Source: Echinometra lucunter (lineage: Eukaryota; Echinodermata; Echinoidea; Camarodonta; Echinometridae). From it: DNA of 64,000 bases. The DNA lies in NCBI GenBank assembly GCA_029962745.1, contig CM057158.1, positions 12,246,776-12,310,775 of the forward strand. The letters are read 5' to 3'. Below, piece by piece: positions 1 to 11,150 of this stretch. The notes beneath the pieces were generated by a model. The model made no database searches and had not been told where the DNA came from. It was given only the letters and a program-made list of their open reading frames with translations. Positions within the stretch are counted from its first letter, which is position 1. Each line of letters begins with the position of its first letter. The translations under genes and the position numbers were made by a program.

Positions 1-87
1 CCTGTTGATCGGCGAGAAAAAAAAATTATACTGCTAACAACACAAATCAAACTAATTCCAAGATTCCGTCAGTGCTTGAATGCCAGA

Positions 88-446
88 CATAGGCGTAGCT
101 AAGGGGGGGGGGGGGAGGGCACAAGGAGGCCATGACCTCATTTTGATCGGAGAGTACAAAAATTAAGAGAGAAGGGGATTGGTCTATACCACTATTACCT
201 ACATTAACCTACTGTGGGAGGGGAAACACCTTCCCCCGTTGAGAAATAGCTTCATCACTGTCTTTATAGTCGCTTAACTCTTTTCTTCCCTCCCTGAAAA
301 ACACTGGCTTCGTACACTATTTTCACCAACTGGTTGGTACAAACTGTTTGGTGAAAGGGGATACCCCCCTCCCACACCCTCCCTGCTCGGTCACTTCGCT
401 CCCTCGCCTTGGCCCCCCTGTTGAAAATTCTTGGCTACGCCAGGGG
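88..446. mobile_element. hAT-like non-autonomous element with inverted termini
   Basis: Ends carry inverted repeats: GGCGTAGCTAAG at 92-103 and CTTGGCTACGCC at 430-441, one mismatch apart when reverse-complemented. The interior has G-runs and C-runs typical of the same family seen at 20056-20367 and 59368-59500. Termini built around GGCGTAGC are common in hAT-type MITEs; no transposase frame is present. I could not define a clean 8-bp target duplication here, so the exact ends are approximate. Confidence 0.5.
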
Positions 447-1546
447 CTCCACTCCTTATTCGTAGTGGTGAATTCGGGTTCTATGTGCAATACGAAAATG
501 GAAATGGATGAAGTCGTCAATTTTTTGTTAAAAATTTGGAAATTTAATTGTCGATATTTTCCTAACCCGGTAACCCCAAGTTCCCAACCTACATGTATAT
601 CGCAAAGACACAAATCTCACTCTTCTCATCCGAACTACTGATTGACCTGTGTTTGCGTTATTACGCAATGCCGCATGTGCACTGTCATTTAGCCGAAACA
701 TGGTGGTCGAGATGCGCCTGACATGCGGGTTCTGTACAAACAAGAAATGAAGATAAATTTGGAAGGCCAAGGTCGTGTAGCTAGCTAGCTATGCAGCTTT
801 GCTTCGACAGTACTCAAGGTAAGTACACCGTAATGTTAAGAACTGATCTATTTTAATCATAAAATGATTCGAGCTAGATGTTGCAGGATAGAAGAGAAGA
901 GAACCCGAGTTTAACACATCGCCTAAAATTAGTAAAAACGGGTTATGTGCAAAAGCAATGATTGGGTCACCCTAACTAAGGCTAAGGTCCGGCTGAGGAG
1001 CCTTACCCTTCCCGCTCTCTGCCCTTGTGGTTACATGTAGGAAAGGCACGTGTCGGCTGCATTGTCATACTTGTGTTGCAAAGAGATTTAGACCAGTTTG
1101 TAAATCAGTTTTAAAAAGACTGCTAGCTGCTCATTTAAGTATGGATCCTTTTGAATTTTGCTTTATTCAAAGCAAACTGATTCCAGCCATCTGAGACTGT
1201 TTGATGTGAAAGGGGGCGGGGAAGGCGAAGCTGCGAAGGGGGGGGGGGGGGTAACTTAAGCATGCGTTTGGGGTTTGTTTTCATTGTTGGGAGGGGGAAA
1301 GAGAAGAGATTATGATCTGTTAAAACAAATAGGGCTAGTTCAGCATAAGGAGAAGGAGGGAGAGGGTGTGCGGGCATGCTTGAAAAGTACATGCAAACCT
1401 TTAAAAGTCAGAGCATGACCATCCAGCACGTCATAGCCCACAGAAGAGCATGAACTTTTTGCAGGACATAGTTATGAGTTAGTATCCTTCTTGCTCTCAG
1501 GAGAGGTACTGTTGGCATTGGACTCTTCCACTTTTTAAGCATTATA
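447..1546. other. Unassigned non-coding stretch
   Basis: No convincing exon, RNA gene or repeat unit was seen. It holds a G-run at about 1239-1250 and short frames whose composition looks non-coding. Confidence 0.5.
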
Positions 1547-1643
1547 GGGGTATTCACATGAAAAGAAATGAGTGAGATTTGAATATCAATCTCTGAATCT
1601 AGATCAGAATTCAGAATCGCACTTCTTTTATGCATGTGAATCC
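1547..1643. mobile_element. Short foldback element (~100 bp)
   Basis: The left arm GTATTCACATG (about 1550-1560) pairs with CATGTGAATCC at 1633-1643, and similarity continues inward (AAAAGAA, GTGAGATT, GAAT on one arm against their complements on the other). A related, diverged segment in inverse orientation lies at about 2155-2222. This looks like a small MITE family; no target duplication was established. Confidence 0.4.
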
Positions 1644-1713
1644 AAAAATTTCACTAGTTGGTGAGATTCTGGTAGCAAAGATTTGTCAGACAAATCGCAC
1701 TGATTTTGCCGAG

Positions 1714-1714
<1 letters not shown>

Positions 1715-1755
<41 letters not shown>
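1715..1755. repeat. (TG)n microsatellite
   Basis: About 20 uninterrupted TG dinucleotides. Confidence 0.95.
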
Positions 1756-1760
<5 letters not shown>

Positions 1761-1837
1761 CATGAGATTTGAATTTAGTCTTGTTTATATTTTGTTTGCA
1801 TGCACTACAGAGATAGACTGAAGTAAAAACAAAGACA

Positions 1838-2070
1838 TCAAAGAGCAGAGGGTAGAATGAAGGAAAAAATAAAAGAAAATAAAAGAATATGATAGGAAAG
1901 AGAACAGAAAAGACTGAAGGGATAACAAAGTAATACATGTTTAAGGAAAGAAAAGAGGAAAGAAAAGAACAAGGAAAGAGCAGGGGATAGACAACAGGAA
2001 ATACAAAGTAGGAAAGAAAAGAGAAGAGGATAGATAGGAGAAAAGAAAATGGAAATAGAAGATAAATTGC
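1838..2070. repeat. Purine-rich (A/G) low-complexity tract
   Basis: The plus strand is dominated by GAAAAGA- and GGAAAGA-type words. The apparent reverse-strand frames (Phe/Ser/Leu-rich) are composition artefacts. Confidence 0.8.
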
Positions 2071-2154
2071 ATACATACATCAAACTAAGGTCTCTATTAA
2101 GGCAGCACAATGTTTGTTTGCTACTAAGAATCACTCCAGCTTATGGATGGGACA

Positions 2155-2222
2155 ATAAAATCGATATTTGAATCAAGATCAGGATCTCACTTTTTGGGAA
2201 ATGTGAATGCCTCTATGATGCC
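2155..2222 (-). mobile_element. Diverged fragment of the 1547-1643 foldback family
   Basis: The reverse complement reads CATTCACAT, then a few A-rich bases, then GTGAGAT and later TTGATTCAAATATC, paralleling the left arm at 1547-1600. It is a fragment; no second arm was identified. Confidence 0.3.
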
Positions 2223-2225
2223 AAA

Positions 2226-2932
2226 GTTTTAGCAGAAGTACAGTATTTGGAGCCATGTATCTCTTTCCATGAATCTAGAACTATGCCCTCTTGTGAGCTA
2301 TTGCTTTTAGGCGCACATTGTCAGGATCTCAGGGCTTTCATTTTGTTTTGTTGATAGATTGGGTTGAAGAATGATGCTAAAGGAGGTAATGGATGGACAT
2401 AGTTAAAACAGAAGAGGGAGAACAGATTAAAAGAGGAAATTCAATGAATGGGATAAGACAAAACTATTAAAGATCTCCTTTGGAAATGACAAGTGATGAG
2501 TTTGATATACTATTCCCTATCGTGGATAGATAATAATATTGAATGAGGTAGTGAATTTGAAATAAAAGAGTAAAAAAACCAAACAAAATAAACACTTGTG
2601 CAGGCATTTATTGTCCTTTTGTACTTTAGATGAAGTTTAAAGAATAATTTTGTTTTCTCTTGTAAGTAGAACCTCTTCAATTTTTGTAGGATTTCTCTTT
2701 CAATCATCTGTGTCATTGCACCGAGTATGAATCCATCAATTCAAGTGAAAGTATGCCCTCTTGTGAGTGTGCAGCTCAGTCCCTCATTTATGCGTAGATG
2801 TGTATGAAGCTGATTATGGGGACATGTCTAACAAAATCGAGTTATATACTTGACAGTGAGCAAGAAACAGAAAATCTTTGCAAACAAAAGATAGTTACTA
2901 GACAGATCTACATTAGAGTCTGATATTTTAGA
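2226..2932. other. Unassigned AT-rich stretch
   Basis: Nothing recognisable beyond short random frames. Confidence 0.5.
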
Positions 2933-3022
2933 GTCTGATATCAGAGACTATTGATGAAAAGAGGATGTTGAGTAGAGAGAGCTGGAAGGGGAAGCCCTTG
3001 TGGAGCTAGACATTTCTGGCTT
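2933..3022. repeat. Local direct repeat, copy 1
   Basis: Shares GTCTGATATCAGAGACT, then TGATGAAAAGAGGATG and GAGCTGGAAGGGGAAGCCC with copy 2 at 3517-3604. A third partial copy starts near 3028. The spacing is about 585 bp, and the piggyBac-like insertion candidate lies between the copies. Confidence 0.7.
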
Positions 3023-3082
3023 GATACAGAAAGTCTGATATAAGAGACTATAGACTAGAAGTAGTTGCTACATGTAAGTTAA

Positions 3083-3490
3083 CCCATAGAGGCACAGTGT
3101 CACCTTTAGGAGACATTTTTGCAGTATCTGTTGGTCCAGAATGTTGGGCAGTACATATCATACATGGGCAGAAAGAGAAAAATCCACTGACAAATTTGAG
3201 CCCATTCCCATCGCTGTATGGTGTGGCGTTCTCGAATTAGAGCAGTTTAAGTGTAACTAATCATTAAACTCTTTAAATTGGCAATGCAGTGAATATCATA
3301 TAATCACTATTTCTGTGTTCAAAACGGCAATTTCTGATTCAATTTGACAATTATATTTCATTTTAGTTTATGTTATATCCATATTTATTTTTTCAAGCTA
3401 TGTAAACGTGGAATAAAATAATTTGTATTGCCAATTTGAGGATTGAAGATGATTAATTTAGACCTCAAGAAAGCTTTGTACTGATATGGG
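3083..3490. mobile_element. Possible TTAA-flanked piggyBac-like MITE
   Basis: TTAA at 3079-3082 is followed by CCCATA, and TATGGG precedes TTAA at 3491-3494, giving the arrangement TTAA-CCC...GGG-TTAA typical of piggyBac-type insertions. The element would be 408 bp with no coding capacity. The inverted termini are only about 6 bp, so chance cannot be excluded. Confidence 0.4.
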
Positions 3491-3516
3491 TTAAGTGGGT
3501 GGAAGACATGTAGAGG

Positions 3517-3604
3517 GTCTGATATCAGAGACTTGATGAAAAGAGGATGTGAGGTAGATAGAGCTGGAAGGGGAAGCCCCTTGGAGCTAGACATTACTCA
3601 CTTG
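3517..3604. repeat. Local direct repeat, copy 2
   Basis: Matches 2933-3022 with a few small indels and substitutions. Confidence 0.7.
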
Positions 3605-5003
3605 TCCAAGGTAAATGAGTTACACATGAGTGATCGCTGGTCTTATCCCAGGCTTGAAAATTCAAAATATTGTTTCATATCAGCTGCAAACTTAAAGGAA
3701 TGTTAAGGATTATAAGTGTTTATGAACATGAAACCTGATCCAACATGCTTGAAATCATGAATTTTATTATTTTTTTTCTTGTTGTTTTTTAATTTTTAAT
3801 TTTTTATTTAGGTGAATGATGATGATGATTTTTTTAATTTTTTAAATTTCAGGTTTGCTGCAGAATTTCAAAGCAATAATGAAAGAAGTTGTAAAGTTAA
3901 GACCATGTTCTATACCAACCTCCATTTTACTTCTGGATCATGTATTTTAGAGAATTGGACAAAACTGACAAGCTTTCTCATATATCACTAGGTTTGTATA
4001 AATTAGAGGTTCATCAATGTATTCAGTTTTCAGGAAATTCCATATGTATTGAAGGACCAATGTAGTAACTTGTTTCCATCACATCTTATGAATGATAGAC
4101 TAAACATAGAAATTGTAAACAATGCATGAAAACTGATTGGTAAGATATTTCACACACAAATTACACTGCTTTAACATATATTTGTAAGAAAAAGTGGTAA
4201 AAGGAAAGATATGTTGGCATCTTTCTTGAAACTGTTACCCTGTCTGTGATCTGTGAGTCAGAATCAGGCATTCTGCTTTCTTGTCGTTCGTGACAAAGAC
4301 ACAAGACGTTAAAAGAGAAGAAACAAAGCAGAAACAGCTTCTCTCCCTGGATGATAAAACACAGGTGTGACAGCTGACAGAGACAATGTAATGAACACAA
4401 TGGTGGGCGTAGCCAAGAAAGAGGGTTTCAGGGACGTGACCCCCGTGCTGAAGATAATGGTGGAGGGTGTAGCCCTGATAATGGTTTCAGGAAAGTCCTT
4501 TATATATTTATCATGTTAGTATGGATGGGTCCATGAATGTTAACTTGATGTTCTATTTTTGCTTTCTCAATTTTTTTCTTTTGAGAAATGAACAAACAAA
4601 CATAAAATGAGCAATTGGCTTCTGTATGAATGATATTTGATACTGTCATTTAGTGGCTTGTACTGTTGATAACAAAAGCACGACGATGGGTCCAATATGC
4701 TCATGTAGTAAGTTTTCATTTTGAGGACTCATGCTTTTATCTGCTTAAATCCTTGGCTCATAGTTATAAGAGTAAAGTATAGGTACTGATGGAAATTTAG
4801 CTTTCATTAATGTCCACCCAAAGAGTGATTGCATGAGGTCTACCTTGTACCTATGTAGCAATTGAAATAAGTTTGATACTCATCATGATTGGAATTGAAG
4901 ACCTACTGATGTGTACTGTTCATGGATAAGCTCTGTTTCTAATCTAATTTTGTGATCTAATTTCTGAAAATTAGTTTCATCCCTCCCCCTGTTTCAAACT
5001 CAG
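3605..5003. other. Unassigned AT-rich stretch
   Basis: Contains a T-rich run near 3770-3850 and a short pair of GTGGGCGTAGCC-like words near 4404. No gene or clear repeat was seen. Confidence 0.45.
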
Positions 5004-5138
5004 ATTGGTCATACCTACGCCGACACAACGAAGAAATTGAACCGTCATTTCTTGGCCAGAAGGAGAAACAGCAGATTGCCAATTAGCAGGAAGGACTCTG
5101 GAATAACAACTAGTCTTGCCTGGTTGCAGCTGTCATAG
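5004..5138 (+). CDS. Weak candidate terminal exon (44 codons then TAG)
   Basis: A pyrimidine-rich run (CCCTCCCCCTGTTTC) followed by AAACTCAG gives a plausible acceptor at 5002-5003. The frame starting at 5004 stays open for 44 codons and ends with TAG at 5136-5138. The translation begins Ile-Gly-His-Thr-Tyr-Ala-Asp and has a basic patch (Ala-Arg-Arg-Arg-Asn). Composition is richer in GC than the flanks. I recognise no domain, and no upstream exon was found, so this may be chance. Confidence 0.18.
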   Translation: MGHTYADTTKKLNRHFLARRRNSRLPISRKDSGITTSLAWLQLS

Positions 5139-5566
5139 TTAGCAGTACTGTCCTTGTTTCATGAGGTAACCAGCACTAATTAGGTAAAACATGAAATGAA
5201 AAACAGATATTCATTCTTATAATAGATACTGGAAAACATTCGTAAGTTGTTATCAGTGGTCATTTTTGCAGAGCTCTAGAAACTTTCTTTTGAATTGCAA
5301 AACCTCCCAGCTGTTATGATGTGTGTTTCTTGTCATAAATCTTTCTTGAATCTGCACAAATTATTGAATCCATTTTTAATGTCTAGTTTGGTTTAAGTAT
5401 GACATTAAGATCATTATTTGTACATATCTCTATGAAAGACTCATTTCCTGTGTATTTCCAAGTTCCTAGTATTCCACCTGCAGCAGTGGAATCAACTGTG
5501 TTCTCAAAAGCATTTTTCATACAATAGTTAATTCACAGCAGAATCTAATATTGCAGGTAGAACAAT
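5139..5566. other. Unassigned stretch
   Basis: No gene or repeat recognised. Confidence 0.5.
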
Positions 5567-6430
5567 ACCTTCTGAAAGCAGGGTCCCTTAAAGCATGTCT
5601 TCAGCTGGTTGTAGAGTCTCTGGATGTTGTGCCAACTACATCTCTAGCAAAACAACAATGAGATGTATACCACAAGGCCTCACCTGTCACTAAACTATGT
5701 TTAGAGGAATTAGAGATTTAGAATTTCCAAATAATAGTACAACAGTACTGTATGCTGATGAGATGATAGTTGGAACAGATCTCTGTGGAAGGTGGGTTCC
5801 TGGAGGCCAGTCTTTAACTGGCTGTAGATTTTCTGGACAGTGCCAAAAGGATCTCAAAGACAGTGAGATGTTGACCACAAGGTCTCACCTGTCACATAAC
5901 AATGCTGGAGAGGAAATCAGAAATTTCCAAATAATGGTGAAACAGTGCTGTAATTTTCTTACCAAGGGAATCTAGGTTTACTTCTCTGCTCTAACTCCAA
6001 ACTCATGGAAGCTTAAACAGAACAGAACCCTGTGAGGAAGCGGGTCCATTAAGGCCTGCCTTCACTGGCTTTGTAGACCCTGGACATTGTGCCAAACATG
6101 GTGACATGTTCGCCACAAGGTCTCACATTTCACATAGCAAATTACCGGTGAAGCTTGATAGAAAATCAGATTTTTTAAAGAAAAAACCTCATAAACAGAA
6201 AAGTTTAGGATATTTTCTAACCAGAACAATGTGAGCTCACATCTCTTCACTCAAACTATTATGAACACAATCGGTTCCTTGTGAAAGTGGGGTCCCCGAA
6301 GGCCTGTCTTCACCTGGCTGTGTAGAATCTGAACATTTTGCCAGCCACATCTCAAAGACAGTGAGATGTTGACCACAAGGTCCCACCTGTCACATAGCAA
6401 TGCTGGAGAGGAAATGAGAATGTTCGGACA
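5567..6430. repeat. Degenerate tandem array, four ~215-250 bp units
   Basis: A block beginning CTGTGAGGAAGCGGGTCC (and variants) recurs at about 5567, 5783, 6026 and 6274. Each is followed by a CCTGYCTTCA-CTGGCTG-TGTAGA word, a TTGTGCCA or similar, CACAAGGTCTCACCTGTCAC, and AGCAATGCTGGAGAGGAAAT. The units have diverged by substitutions and indels. No frame is conserved across units, so the array is treated as non-coding. Confidence 0.75.
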
Positions 6431-6788
6431 ATGTCCTGAATTGATTAGCACAAGGACCTCATTAGAAGGGATACTATTGGTCATTGTCTGTTGATAGAAC
6501 CCTGACAGCTGACCAGCTCCTCATTCACACCACTAAGATCTATCAAATATCAGTAGCTGTACAGAAACCGAAGAGCTATTTGATTGTTAAAATCTCTAGT
6601 AGTAATGTTGATGGTGCTGCTGAAGTTTGAGAGTAACATTTTGGAGGAAAGTGTGAATGATAAGGGCCCCATTTCCTGTGGAAACGTTGCATGAAATAAA
6701 AATCATATGACTGGGAGGAGCTTACAGTGAGTGTGTCCTGACATGAAAGACCAGCTTTATTTTCCTACACTCAGGCAATGCTAAATAA
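6431..6788. other. Unassigned spacer
   Basis: No clear feature between the tandem array and the next foldback. Confidence 0.5.
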
Positions 6789-7321
6789 ACCGGATGTCCC
6801 TGAAAAAAGTGGAATGGCGGATTTTCAGTACTTTTCCATAAAAAAGGAGAAGATCTAATTACATCAGTAGGTAAAGCATCTTCTACCGAGGAGAATGATA
6901 TGAAGGTCATTGAATTTGGTGTCGTAATTTTTATTTTTTGCCTGTTTCTTAAAATGCAGTCATTTTGAAATTTTGCATGTTTTTGGCGACAGATGAGAGC
7001 AGAATTGTGTCGGGAATGGCCTCGCATATGGCATGTTTTATTATTGACAGGAATCAAAGGGCTTCCCTCAAACATCGTATTATGAAAGGCCGATTCCGAC
7101 ACAATTCAGCGCTATCTGTTGCCAAAAACATGCAACATATGAAAATGACTGTATTTGAGAAAAAGGCATAGAATCAAAATCACTTCACCAAATTCAATTA
7201 TCTTGGTATCATTCTCTTTGCTAGAAGATGCTTTACCCAGTGATGTAGAAAAAAATGATCTACTTTTTGAAGGCAAAGTACTGAAAATCCGCCGTTCCTC
7301 TTTTTCTGGGACACCCGGTAT
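6789..7321. mobile_element. Foldback element with ~260-bp inverted arms
   Basis: The left end CCGGATGTCCCTGAAAA mirrors the right end TTTTTCTGGGACACCCGG. Pairing continues through GGCGGATTTTCAGTACTTT / AAAGTACTGAAAATCCGCC, a GGTAAAGCATCTTCTA word, CAGTCATTTT and GCATGTTTTTGGC, to the centre near 7050. The arms are roughly three-quarters identical by eye. Frames inside it on either strand mirror each other and are not genes. Confidence 0.8.
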
Positions 7322-8424
7322 AGTGAAAACTGAATATATGGTATTAGCTGACCTCCCTGGAACAGCTTTCTTTATACACTGTTTCTTACTACAAGTTTCT
7401 TTTGTGATAATTTTATCATTTTTTGGAATATTTTTGATGTTTCTGTACAAATTTATATTTTGATTACTGATAGTGTGAATGCCCCAAAAAGCGTGCTGCA
7501 AGCAACTTGTTTCCAGAGAGAGAAAGATTTGGCCTTCCCTTTTCACCCTGAGCTTGAATTAATTGACTAATTAAAATGATGTATAGAGGCTGTAACATGC
7601 TTTTGTAGAATTTGGGGTTATGGTTTTAATTTTCCTTGAAATCTATGAACAGTTGAAGTAGCAGTGAGGTGATGATCAGAAGAAATTGAAATTCCTGGAT
7701 ATTTTCTAATAGTGAAGATGTATTCAGCAGTGTACAAGGGCTTTTGATGTCTTGGGCATTGTGCTTATGGAAGACCATATGAAGAAATTGAGAAAGGCAG
7801 GGAGGCAAGTAATATATATATATTTTTTCTGTTGAGAGATGCTAGAGGACTTTCCATACAGAGGAACAGTAATCAATACTAATTAAGTTTGTAGAACTGC
7901 CTTTACTTTCGATGTTTTTCTGAAGCCTCAGTTGCAAAATGTAGAGGGTTTTCAGACAATTAAAAAGAGACCTAAAGATGGGAAGGGAAAGGAAAAAGAA
8001 AAGTGTGAAGGCAAGGAGAAGAAGAGTCAATATCCTGTGGTACAGCCACAGTGTGGCAACAAGTGAATCACTTATCCACTCACCTATGCAATATTCAAAA
8101 ATAAGAAAAGACCACAGGAATGGTCTTTATAAGTGTTTCTTAAAGTGGATAGAAAGAACTTTTATTTTGGATGTTATAATGCTTGAGTCACATGACCCAT
8201 TCAAATGGAAACCCCTCTGACAAGCCAGTGTCCCCACCTATCACTTGTCGTCTGACATTAAGGTTAAACTAAATCAGACAGTCTTGGTACAGCTGCTCGA
8301 GTGTCTGTTGTTGAGTAATACGGGCAAGGAGGGGGTTGGTCTGTTGTTCTTTTTGTCCTTTTCGCTGATTTCTGATGGCTTGCCAGATGAAATGAATAAG
8401 AATAAAGAAGTTGATTTTTGGGCT
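7322..8424. other. Unassigned stretch
   Basis: No exon or repeat recognised; ordinary AT-rich sequence. Confidence 0.5.
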
Positions 8425-8547
8425 GCAGTAGGGATTGTTCTAGGTTGATGTAGAGGCACTTGTGTAGAGGTGGTTTCTTGTATGGGATTACTGGCAGTCA
8501 TGATACCTGTGATGGAGAATAGTACCTTTAATATTGCAAATGATATT
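8425..8547. repeat. Direct repeat flanking LTR-like segment, copy 1
   Basis: Contains GCAGTAGGGATTGTTCTAGG and CTGGCAGTCATGATACC, then GATGGAGAATAGTACC and TTGCAAATGATATT. Copy 2 at 9050-9133 has the same blocks but lacks about 46 bases between the first two. Confidence 0.85.
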
Positions 8548-9041
8548 ATGTGGTAATGTCTCGTTTGGATTGTATAATTTTCACCGAGTCATCTTCATGA
8601 TCATCTTTCTTCTAGATAGAAAATAACTTCTCAGAGTAATCTAGTTTAATGGAATTATTTCTTAAATGACTTGTAGTTGTAGAGCATAGTCTATAACTTT
8701 GAATCTGTTAATTTATTTGATTGACTAAAGAGTTGCTAGTTTGAGAAATTACTTTATTGAAATTACTATTACGGCAAAACCATTTTATTGATTCTCGCAC
8801 ACTGTATAAACACCCCATGTTACGCCATGTATTAGCTAAGAAAACTATTCTCTTATTACACAAAATGTAAAGAATCGGAGTAATGAAACATCTCATCGTA
8901 TTTTTATTCACTGTACTCTGTAATGCTCAGCATTTTCTTGTATTCTGCACATTGTTTATTCACAGTTTCACGGCACTGTTGTTGAATAAATGTCTACTTT
9001 GTTCGAATTTCATCAACATCCGTTTTAGCGTTGGTACTTTA
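8548..9041 (+). mobile_element. Possible solo LTR-like segment
   Basis: The segment sits between two direct repeats. It contains AATAAA near 8986 and is followed at about 9044 by TTGGTGGCAG, a word often found as the tRNA-primer binding site just after gypsy-type 5' LTRs. No reverse transcriptase, integrase or second LTR is present. An alternative is simple local duplication with unrelated spacer. Confidence 0.25.
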
Positions 9042-9049
9042 CTTTGGTG

Positions 9050-9133
9050 GCAGTAACAGTAGGGATTGTTCTAGGTCTGGCAGTCATGATACCCATGATG
9101 GAGAATAGTACCTTTAATATTGCAAATGATATT
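9050..9133. repeat. Direct repeat flanking LTR-like segment, copy 2
   Basis: See copy 1 at 8425-8547; about 46 bases shorter through one internal deletion. Confidence 0.85.
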
Positions 9134-9254
9134 CAGTGGATAGTAAACAGATATTCTATTGCCCCCATGGGTGATAAAAGTGTTCGTTAATATAGATAAC
9201 ATGAGCAAAATGTCGACATCACAACTTAGGATCCTCTTTTAATGATCTTCATTA

Positions 9255-9292
9255 GCCAAATTGACCCCACTCTTAGTTGGGGTCAATTTGGC
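9255..9292. other. Perfect 15-bp hairpin
   Basis: GCCAAATTGACCCCA (9255-9269) and its exact reverse complement (9278-9292) are separated by an 8-base loop. It is too short for a typical pre-miRNA and may be the remnant of a small inverted-repeat element. Confidence 0.7.
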
Positions 9293-10976
9293 CCATTACA
9301 TGTGCTAGCATATGAAAATTGTTCTTTATTTTGTTGACTGTGGAACATACATGTAACTGTACGAATCAACACAGAGCTGTTAGCATTAGTGTCTTGATTG
9401 TCTTCATTGTGTGTGTTATGAAGATTTGTTTTGATTACTTTGATGGATTGATTCCAGGTGTTGTAGGAATTAACAGATGCTTTTTTTTTCTTCTTATGCC
9501 GTATATGAAAATACATTAGAACTACACAAACACTTCTTACGATTCTATTGATAGATCGGGCCCAGGTGTTACAAAAAATTATAATGGCCTGGCTTTCAAA
9601 TTCTTTAAAATAAAGGGGAATTTACCAAAGCTTCCTGTTTTTGAAGTAGCTTGATGTATTCTGGAGGAGAGACTAGAAGAAGCACCTGCAGGTGTACGTG
9701 GGTTGAAGATCTCAATTCCTGTTTGCCGAGGACTGATTTAATTCATTGGGACAGGCTTCCTAACAGAATACAGGTGCATGCTCCTGCTTAAAGACATCCA
9801 ATCTAATTTGTAAGAATGCCATCGTGACCATACTGACTGATTTTTTACTAATCCCAATCCCTCACAGAGCCTTTAGTTTTATATGAATTCTAGTTTATAG
9901 GGTGAAAGAAAAGACTTTATTTTACTGTATCACATTGGTTAATTGTAATGGAAAATGCCAAACATGCAGCTTGCAAGATGAAATTTTTTATATGATTTTT
10001 CACATGCTTTTCAATTTTGATCTGAAGTTAGAAATTTTGATTGTCAATAATATATTATCCCCTGAATACTATTATAGATATTTTCCTCACTTTGATTATA
10101 ATCTCTATAACATATTGTCTTTTTTTTTGTTGACAAGTTGAATAAGAGATTTTTATTTTTTATTTTTTATTATTATTATTATTTTTCTTTTTTTTGGGGG
10201 GGAGGCTTTTTTGTAGAGATCATCCACTTGAAAAAAGGAATGTAGTTATTTGAAAATACTGCATGAAAAGCATCAATGTGAATGAAAAAATGGTCTTATT
10301 CAGTATAAAAGTGTATGATGTGCCAATGCCCTACCCAATTACAGTCTTTTATGAGATAACCCAAGATAAATTAATCCGATTCATATCATCCAGTTTATCC
10401 TATTATGACCTTATTATCTATGGCAAATAAACTAGTGAAAATATAACACTTGTACTTATGACATTTTGCTTTTAATGATCTCTCCAACTGAAAAGCTTCG
10501 AACAAAGGAGACTATCTGGAAGGAATCTTCACCTATTGAGCAGAGGAAAGAAAGGATCAACTTTGCAATCAAGAAGTATGAACTTTAATCAGTGCTCCAT
10601 CATTGTTTCTTTTGAGAAGAAATGTGGAGCAAGAAAGAGAGGAAAAACATCAGTTGACGTCAAGGATGGCCTGTGTGCACCTTTGATTACATTAGAAACA
10701 CAACAAGGAGTGTCTTAAATCATCGCAGATGTTACGGAGATGAGACCGTAAAAATGGCAATCGCCACGGGACCGTGATTTCCACCTAACGAGACAGATGA
10801 GATCGTACCAGTGGACTGCCTAGCTGAGAGGGGGGTATCCCTGGGGGGACACAGGAAGACTATGATTTCCCTTTCCCTAGGGAAGGGGAAATAAGGGTCC
10901 AGGAAAGCAAAGTATGCAGCACCAATGTAAATAGTTTTTCCAGTCAGCTTTTGTTGGAGAACATGACTTAGCACTT
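9293..10976. other. Unassigned stretch
   Basis: Holds a T-rich run near 10150-10205. The short frames inside have no recognisable domain. From about 10735 the GC content rises, but no splice-bounded exon was found. Confidence 0.45.
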
Positions 10977-11150
10977 ACGAAAGTTTACAGACACCCTGCC
11001 ACTCCTCTCAAGGTCCCAGGTGTAATCAGCGGGTAAGCTGATGTAACGAAAGTTAACTGCACTCATCTCGTAGTCCCACGTGCATCATTTGTGTAACGAA
11101 AGTCTTGACACTCCTATCCCAGTCCCACATGCATGTTTTTCCGTTACCTG
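10977..11150. repeat. Three imperfect ~50-70 bp repeats
   Basis: ACGAAAGT starts each unit at about 10977, 11046 and 11096. It is followed by a CACTC-type word and a GTCCCACGTGCAT-like word (diverged in unit 1, intact CACGTG E-box in unit 2). Confidence 0.5.
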
